Source: Nymphaea colorata (taxonomy: Eukaryota; Streptophyta; Magnoliopsida; Nymphaeales; Nymphaeaceae). From it: DNA of 64,000 nucleotides. Below the pieces are notes generated by a model that was given only the letters and a program-made list of their open reading frames with translations, did no database searches and was not told where the DNA came from. Where the stretch lies: assembly GCF_008831285.2 (NCBI RefSeq), contig NC_045143.1, positions 8,379,503 through 8,443,502 on the forward strand. The letters are read 5' to 3'. Shown one piece after another: positions 58,069 through 64,000 of this stretch; within the stretch, counting starts at the first letter, position 1, and every line of letters begins with the position of its first letter. A program made the translations under genes and the position numbers.

Positions 58069-60229
58069 ATTCACATCCATTTCAGCACTCTAGCAGTGTT
58101 GAGGATGAGATGGGCATGAGCAAAATCCACAAGGACAAACAACTTTTGGTACAGTTCAGATCCCCACCACCAATAGAACAAGACTAATAGTAGCCGCGGG
58201 AGCAGCCTGCCATCCTCTGGTGCTCAGTTGCTAGAGGATCAGCGAGTTGGAATTCGATTTAACAAAGTTTCTCAAGGTTTCCTCATGGCTTCATGCCATC
58301 GGTGGGAAAGCAACAGAGTGGTGAGATTTTGAGTGGCAGTTTGCGTTAGGTGAAGCCGCCTCTCTTCTTCTTACCCCAAGGTCCAAGGTTGCTATGTATC
58401 CTCCAACTTGATATCACTTATGTTACTATTTGCATTTCGGAGGAATAGCATCTATTTTGGGTGATTTAATTTGAAATATACAAAAAGTAAGAGAAGCAAC
58501 CATAAAACTTTGCTTATTGGCAAGTGATCAAGTGAATCCAACGATTTTCTAGGTTGTAGTGAGATAGGAAAGGGCTTCAGCTGGCGATTTTCTCGGCTTT
58601 AAGAGTACTGAAAGGGCTCCAGCCTCATTGATCATTAGATCAACCCCAATTGCGGCATCGAAAATTAATGAGACTGGACATCAAACATAATTGCATGCTC
58701 TTAATGTTTTCTATTTTGAAATTGACATATCGTTTGATATATAGCCCTAGTTTGCAGTTGCCACCAACTATGATGATATTCTGAAGTTGCCAATAATTTC
58801 ATGTCCACAACTACAAGAACTTACTTGGCTACGATGTGTACCTCATATTCAAGTCAATTTTAAATAAGAGAAAAGAGAAAAGAAGCCCCTTATATGGACA
58901 TAATTGAATAAGTTACTTATTTTTTATATTTAAACAAAACAAAAAAGGCCTCCCTTCTTAAGTTAAAGCTAACACGAGGTCTCGGATGAGCATGAGAAAT
59001 ACTACCATCCAATCAGAGCCAATTGGGCCACGTCAAGTGGAGTTTTACGATTGGCAAAAGTACATAAAGGGCTCTAATCTGGCCACGTGAGGTCATGCTA
59101 ACAAAGGGGAAAATAGATGATATGTGGCCCTTTTGGGTCCTCATATCAGATTGTGCATTTTGGATTGCAAATTGCAAATGAAAGCGCAAAAGGTTTGGAA
59201 AGATGTAACAAAAAATTAAAGACATGTAACTATGAACGAATTAATGGATGAATATGTGAAAGTGCGTCCATACATGTGACTCCGAAGGACAACACACATA
59301 GACCGCTCTTTCTTGTTCATTGTGGCTGTACTTGAACCAAATAAGTTGTGAACAAAAGGCACATGCTTGATAACTTTACGTATGATCTTCCTTTTTAGTC
59401 ATCACATTATACTTGAACGAAAGCAGATCCTTTTTAGCCTTCACTGCATAAAGTGAAATGCTGCGCAGTGCTTCCCCACTTGTGTCCGGTTGGTGGGTCT
59501 CTCTCATGGTAGTTGAATGAAACAGATCACTTCGAGCCTTGCTCCACTACCATGGGTGGAGAAGGAACGAGTATACTCTGTCCGACTTGCTTAAACCTTG
59601 GCTCCACGGGCGAAGAATCTAGCTAGTGATGCCAATGTCCAAATTCTAGCTTACAAAGGTTGAAGTGAATCAGTCATCATGTATTATGAATCAATGCAGG
59701 CTGATTATTCTACATAGTTAGGAGTATAATTGGCTGATTCTTGGAAGTACTCGTATTTGCTTCTGTTTTGGAGCATCTATAGTGCGCTCTAGGCCCGTAA
59801 TTAAGCATGTAAATTGATTACAAATGAATCTAATCTTACTCCAGAGCTATGGTAAGGTAGCCTTTTTTGAGATTGAAATAACTAATGAAAATGATGGATG
59901 ATGAGATGTTACATTGGTTTCTCGTGACTCTTCTCAGATTCTACTGATGGTTGGAGAAAAGAACTACATTGATCCCACATGGCCTTCCTAAACCCATCTC
60001 GTGAATCTTCGAGTGCTTTATCTTAAGATTCACATGAGATAGAGAGAGAAAGATCAAGCAACTTTTTCATGCCCACTATGTATCCACATCCAGGTTCAGG
60101 ACCATGTTCTGTGTTTCCGCCTCTTTTTCTTTTTCAAGGGAGAGAGATGAATGTGCGAGATGCATGGAGATGGGTTTTGAGTTAAAGGCAGATTCATCGA
60201 CTCTGCAACCCTTGCAGCTGTGACCTTTA
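58069..60229. other. Intergenic, no gene seen
   Basis: No motif-bearing open frame. Short (A)n and (T)n runs only. Confidence 0.5.
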
Positions 60230-60403
60230 GGATGCGTTTGATTACCACAGATCTCATATCATCCCTCTTCTCCCGGTCCAACGTTTTTTATACTATTGTG
60301 TGGACTTGAGATCTACGTTGGGAGTGGATGCTGAAATCCACAGTTTGATAAGCCATCATGGATTTCATATCCGAGAGGATTCCGTGGAGAATCAAACAAA
60401 ACC
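60230..60403. mobile_element. PIF/Harbinger-type (Tourist-like) MITE
   Basis: 174 bp. The ends GGATGCGTTTGATT and AATCAAACAAAACC are inverted repeats, and TTA sits on both sides (60227-60229 and 60404-60406), the target duplication of this superfamily. The interior has ATCTCATATC and CAAATCC-like words shared with 29.7 kb. Confidence 0.65.
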
Positions 60404-61305
60404 TTATGGATTCTGAATTTTGAGTAAGTGGACAGCTTCATCGACCATATTGCAACTTTTGCAGTTGTGACCTTTTACTAAAGAATGGCAGACGCAAAAG
60501 TAGTTTTATGAAACCTTCAAATTGTTGTCCCCGTTTTAAATAAAATTCTTAAAAGGATTACGTAATTTTATAAATAGAAACCATTATTACTTTATAAGTC
60601 GTAGGAGTGCAGTACTTATTGCCGTAAAATCATCATGAAATTAATGACTAACTTCAGTTTACGTTTTCCACGAAAGTAAAATTTTATTACTCATGATTCA
60701 TCTTGTTTCAACTATAATTAGACGTCATGGCTACTTGATCAATCGAAATGGTTAGTAATTAATTATTTCTTTGAATGTGTTTTTGCCGTGGAAAAAGCAA
60801 CTTCAAGTCAAATTCGAACCATGCATAAAGGCCTAGAATTGAAATATCAGAATCTGGAAACTGAACCAAGCAAATTAAGCATACCATCTATATATGCCAC
60901 ATCTACGATATCGAACTAATCGAAGAACGGCTCAAGATAGAATCGAAACAAAGTTGAAACAAGAAGACCTATACCGAAATGCATCCTCCAATCCTAACAA
61001 ATCGAATAAAATCGATGTACAAGATACATGCCACAGTAAATTTTTATCTGTCAAAATCCAAATTTCGGCCACAATAAGCTAGAAAAATCTAGGAAAAAAA
61101 GGAAAGTAACTATCAACTGCACGTGAAAATAGTATAGTTGGGCCACTGGGGAGGAGATCTTGCCAGGTCCCTTGTGAACAGTCTTGCTTCACCCACATGA
61201 TTAATCCCCTTTTACATCCCTCCTTTCACACTCATCCAGTTTCAGTAGTAATAAAATAGAAGTGACAAGGAAACTACTGACATCCACACTTTCACATTTG
61301 ATCAT
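60404..61305. other. Upstream of the DUF1677 gene
   Basis: No gene recognised. Confidence 0.5.
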
Positions 61306-61313
61306 TATATAAA
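61306..61313 (+). promoter_or_regulatory. TATA box of the DUF1677 gene
   Basis: TATATAAA lies 145-152 bp before the ATG at 61458 and is followed by a CT-containing leader. Confidence 0.6.
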
Positions 61314-61457
61314 TTAGGCCTCAACCTGCCCATTTTACCTGCCAAGGTAGCTAGCAGTTTGCAGTTCTCAAGATCGTTTCTCCTTTAGTTACAGTAAACC
61401 TCAAAGAGCCATAGCTTCCCGATCTTCTGCTACTTTCAATCTTCTTCTCCTCCTGTC

Positions 61458-62012
61458 ATGGCTGCCCAGACACAAGTGATGCCAAGTGGGTACCTCACAA
61501 ATGGCTTCTCCAAACCCCCTAGATTACCCATGGATACCCTCCAAAGGGCAGTCTCTGACCTATCCCTAGAACTCAAGAAGGAGAAGATTGTGGAAGCCAA
61601 GACACTCCCACCTATATCAGAGGTTGAGAAGGCTGCTTGTGAGTGCTGTGGCATGAGTGAGGACTTCACACCAGAGTACATAAGGAATGTTAAGGAGAAG
61701 TACTGTGGGAGGTGGATCTGTGGACTATGTGCTGTGGCTGTTGATGAGGAGGTAGGCAGGCTTGGAGGGCATGGCAGAGAGGAAGCTCTCAATTCCCATA
61801 TGTCAGTGTGTTCTAGGTTCAACAGAGTGGGCAGGACCAATCCTGCACTGTACCTAGCAGATGGCATGAGAGAGATCCTTAAGAAGAGTGCACGCGCAAG
61901 GACGCCGGCCGCGTCCGGCTGCATGGGTCCGAGGCGATCCGGCATTTTGCGGAGCTCCAGCTGCATTCCAGCAATCGCAAGAGAGGCAGCAAGAGCTCAT
62001 GTTTCTCACTGA
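61458..62012 (+). CDS. DUF1677 family protein
   Basis: A 184-aa single-exon protein. The plant-specific DUF1677 core is visible at about 59-145: AACECCGMSEDFTPEYI, then NVKEKYCGRWICGLCAVAV and DEEVGR. Cys61, 63, 64, 83, 88, 91 and 118 give a CxCC...C...CxxC pattern that could bind zinc, although this is not established. The N-terminal part has a leucine-rich helix (MDTLQRAVSDLSLELKK). The C-terminal tail is basic and Ser/Arg-rich and might be a nuclear signal or disordered. The length is usual for the family. ATG 61458 is the first in-frame ATG after the TATA box. The biochemical role of the family is unknown to me. Confidence 0.9.
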   Translation: MAAQTQVMPSGYLTNGFSKPPRLPMDTLQRAVSDLSLELKKEKIVEAKTLPPISEVEKAACECCGMSEDFTPEYIRNVKEKYCGRWICGLCAVAVDEEVGRLGGHGREEALNSHMSVCSRFNRVGRTNPALYLADGMREILKKSARARTPAASGCMGPRRSGILRSSSCIPAIAREAARAHVSH

Positions 62013-63341
62013 AAGCATATATAGGTGAATGTTTCTTTTCCTTTTTCATGGTGGTTGGCTATGGCAAATTAAGCACTAAGTTGCTTTTCTAGTGCTTTTT
62101 TTTCCTCCCTCCTTGTGGGAGTTTTACATGGTGAGCCACCATATGAGGAAACAAACTCTTGATTTTCACCTTGATTTGTTCCATCCCCCGTTTCTTGCGG
62201 GTTTTAATCCTTTTCTTTTCAACTCCTTGTCAATGTGTGTGGTTAATGTTGGAGCGAGTAACTTTTTGCTGATTCGTCCAACATTATGTACTAAAAGTAC
62301 CTTTGTACTTGACTGGCTGTCTCGCTTGTAATCTGATTTCCCCCAAATAATCAATGCGAAACAAGAAATGTGTTTCTTTTCATTTTGTATCAAGATAGCC
62401 TAAACAAGAGTACTTCCTTCATTTGGCTTGGAAGTAGGAGCGAAGCTAGAATTTTTTTTTTTTTTTTCATGGAGCACTAAATATGTAGTTGACGGTTTTT
62501 CTGACTCCGGTTTAGTGGGACTGACCATAATATAGCTGGACCAAGGTCCACCCAAATCCAATCGTTAAAAATAAGATTTCATAATAGGCTTCTTTATACG
62601 CCTTATGAAGACCCCACGTATCTCCACCCTTAGTCGGAAGATCTTCAACAAAGTGGTCAATGGTTCGATACCGGTGGTATTGTTTATTCGCATAATCTGG
62701 CCGTTGACATTTTCCTAGACCTAACTTGCCTGTCAAACAACAAAAACAAGAAATTTACATCAACATATAAAGTACCTTTTGAACATATGGCAAAATCGTT
62801 TTCCCTATGGATCGTCTCCAATGACGTCGATATGATCACATGGAAGAAAATTAGAGCATGCAGGAACCTTTTCCGAGACATCTTAAACTGGATGTTGTGC
62901 TTTCCGATTACTGTCAGACTCTTGTACCTAACTCCCTACTGGGAATAATATCTCACCAACGAGATTGACTGACTGGTGCCGCAAAAAACTTGCATTCCTT
63001 TCGTCTATGGTGATAGATCCTTCACTTTTTCTATACTAGTAGATCAGTAGCAAAGAAACTAGTTGCTGAATGAGCCAAAACATGAATAGTTATTAAATAA
63101 GTATGTAATTTTAATGTTATTTATATTGGCACGTTGGGGTCTTTAAGCAAACTGTAGTAGATTACATTCATGAACATGCATTGGTCCACTCAAGTTATTG
63201 CACGTGTTAATTTTGTTCATTAAATCTCACTAGCTAGTACAAGTCATCGCCAGATCAAGTCTAAGACGACAAAGAATCTATTGACATCCCAAACTTTCAG
63301 CTAATCATATTGATCACTATATCTTAATTAATTTTCTCCTC

Positions 63342-63378
<37 letters not shown>

Positions 63379-64000
63379 AAAATAAGTATATCAAAGGATT
63401 GATTCCAAGCGCTCACAAAAATAACAGCTACAACCGACCCAAAGGGGCTGGGACACAACCTAAATCTTCACTTATGTAAGCCGGAGTTATGGGTACATAA
63501 CTCAGCTCGATGACTGTTAATTAATTTTTTGGTGAGAAAAGATAGCAATGAAGAAAATAAAGAAGAATGAGAGCCATTGTACATTTTTTCAATATTATTG
63601 ATAATCTAATCACATATATACGTCCACAACGTAAAAGTATAGAATAACAATAGAAACAAGAACCATTCCGATATTGAAGGAGGAAATGGTGGATCTTGTT
63701 ATGCATGAGATTATAATCTCCACCATATCGGCCTAAAATATAATTTGCGCGCCCATTTTCCATAGGCAATTACAATTTGAATTTTTTACGTTACTCTCCT
63801 TCAAGTCCTGGATTAATGAGAACCAAGTTACTTCATAAAAGCTGGAAACCTTCTCGTCCAAGTGAGTTAGTGAACACATGCATTTGTGACCAACCTGCAT
63901 GATGGAACAACCTGGTTTTTTAGTATAGCTCATAGCCTCTGATCACATGAGAATTGATTAATTTACATGCTTCATTCTTTCATGGAACACACGATTGGCC
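62013..64000. other. 3' flank of the DUF1677 gene and intergenic
   Basis: The first 330 bp are probably 3' UTR. A TA run lies at 63345-63376. No further gene seen. Confidence 0.45.
63345..63376. repeat. (TA)16 microsatellite
   Basis: A pure TA run. Confidence 0.95.

Overview
This is plant nuclear DNA, almost certainly from a flowering plant. It is AT-rich with many (TA)n microsatellites. Genes are sparse and several have introns (GT-AG, 71 bp to 1.6 kb). Copia-type retrotransposon debris and many small non-autonomous DNA transposons fill the spaces between them. I cannot fix the lineage from sequence alone.

Layout. 0-8 kb: a hAT-type MITE, a Copia 3' end with one LTR, a hAT-like ATCCGA-rich repeat, and otherwise unassigned DNA. 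8.25-10.15 kb (+): a seven-exon gene made of a transposase-associated zinc-finger-like domain plus a plant En/Spm-type (Transposase_24-like) C-terminal region, with no catalytic transposase core visible. 17.4-36.3 kb: three intronless, GC-rich paralogues of the SRPBCC / polyketide cyclase-like / lachrymatory-factor-synthase-like family (orientation +, -, +), spread apart by repeats. One of those repeats is a nested 2.67-kb structure: a 2.47-kb hAT-like element with long inverted arms inserted in a smaller hAT MITE. 32.4-33.7 kb: a roughly 210-bp tandem array whose unit carries the terminus of a TIR element. 36.9-40.6 kb (-): a decayed Copia element with its 3' LTR. 44.6-48.7 kb (-): a seven-exon alpha/beta hydrolase (monoacylglycerol lipase / caffeoylshikimate esterase-like, 399 aa) with an intact Ser-Asp-His triad. 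61.5-62.0 kb (+): a single-exon DUF1677 gene. The rest is intergenic and repeat-rich.

How it fits together. The host genes (three SRPBCC proteins, the hydrolase, DUF1677) show no shared pathway that I can demonstrate. The SRPBCC trio is a local duplication cluster, and all three copies keep the three positions equivalent to the published catalytic Arg, Glu and Tyr of onion LFS. The main novelty candidates are the nested hAT-like structure with its target-site duplications, the SRPBCC trio, the possibly domesticated transposase-derived gene, and the TIR-bearing tandem array. Exon boundaries were read by eye from splice signals and reading-frame continuity; no transcript or database evidence was available.
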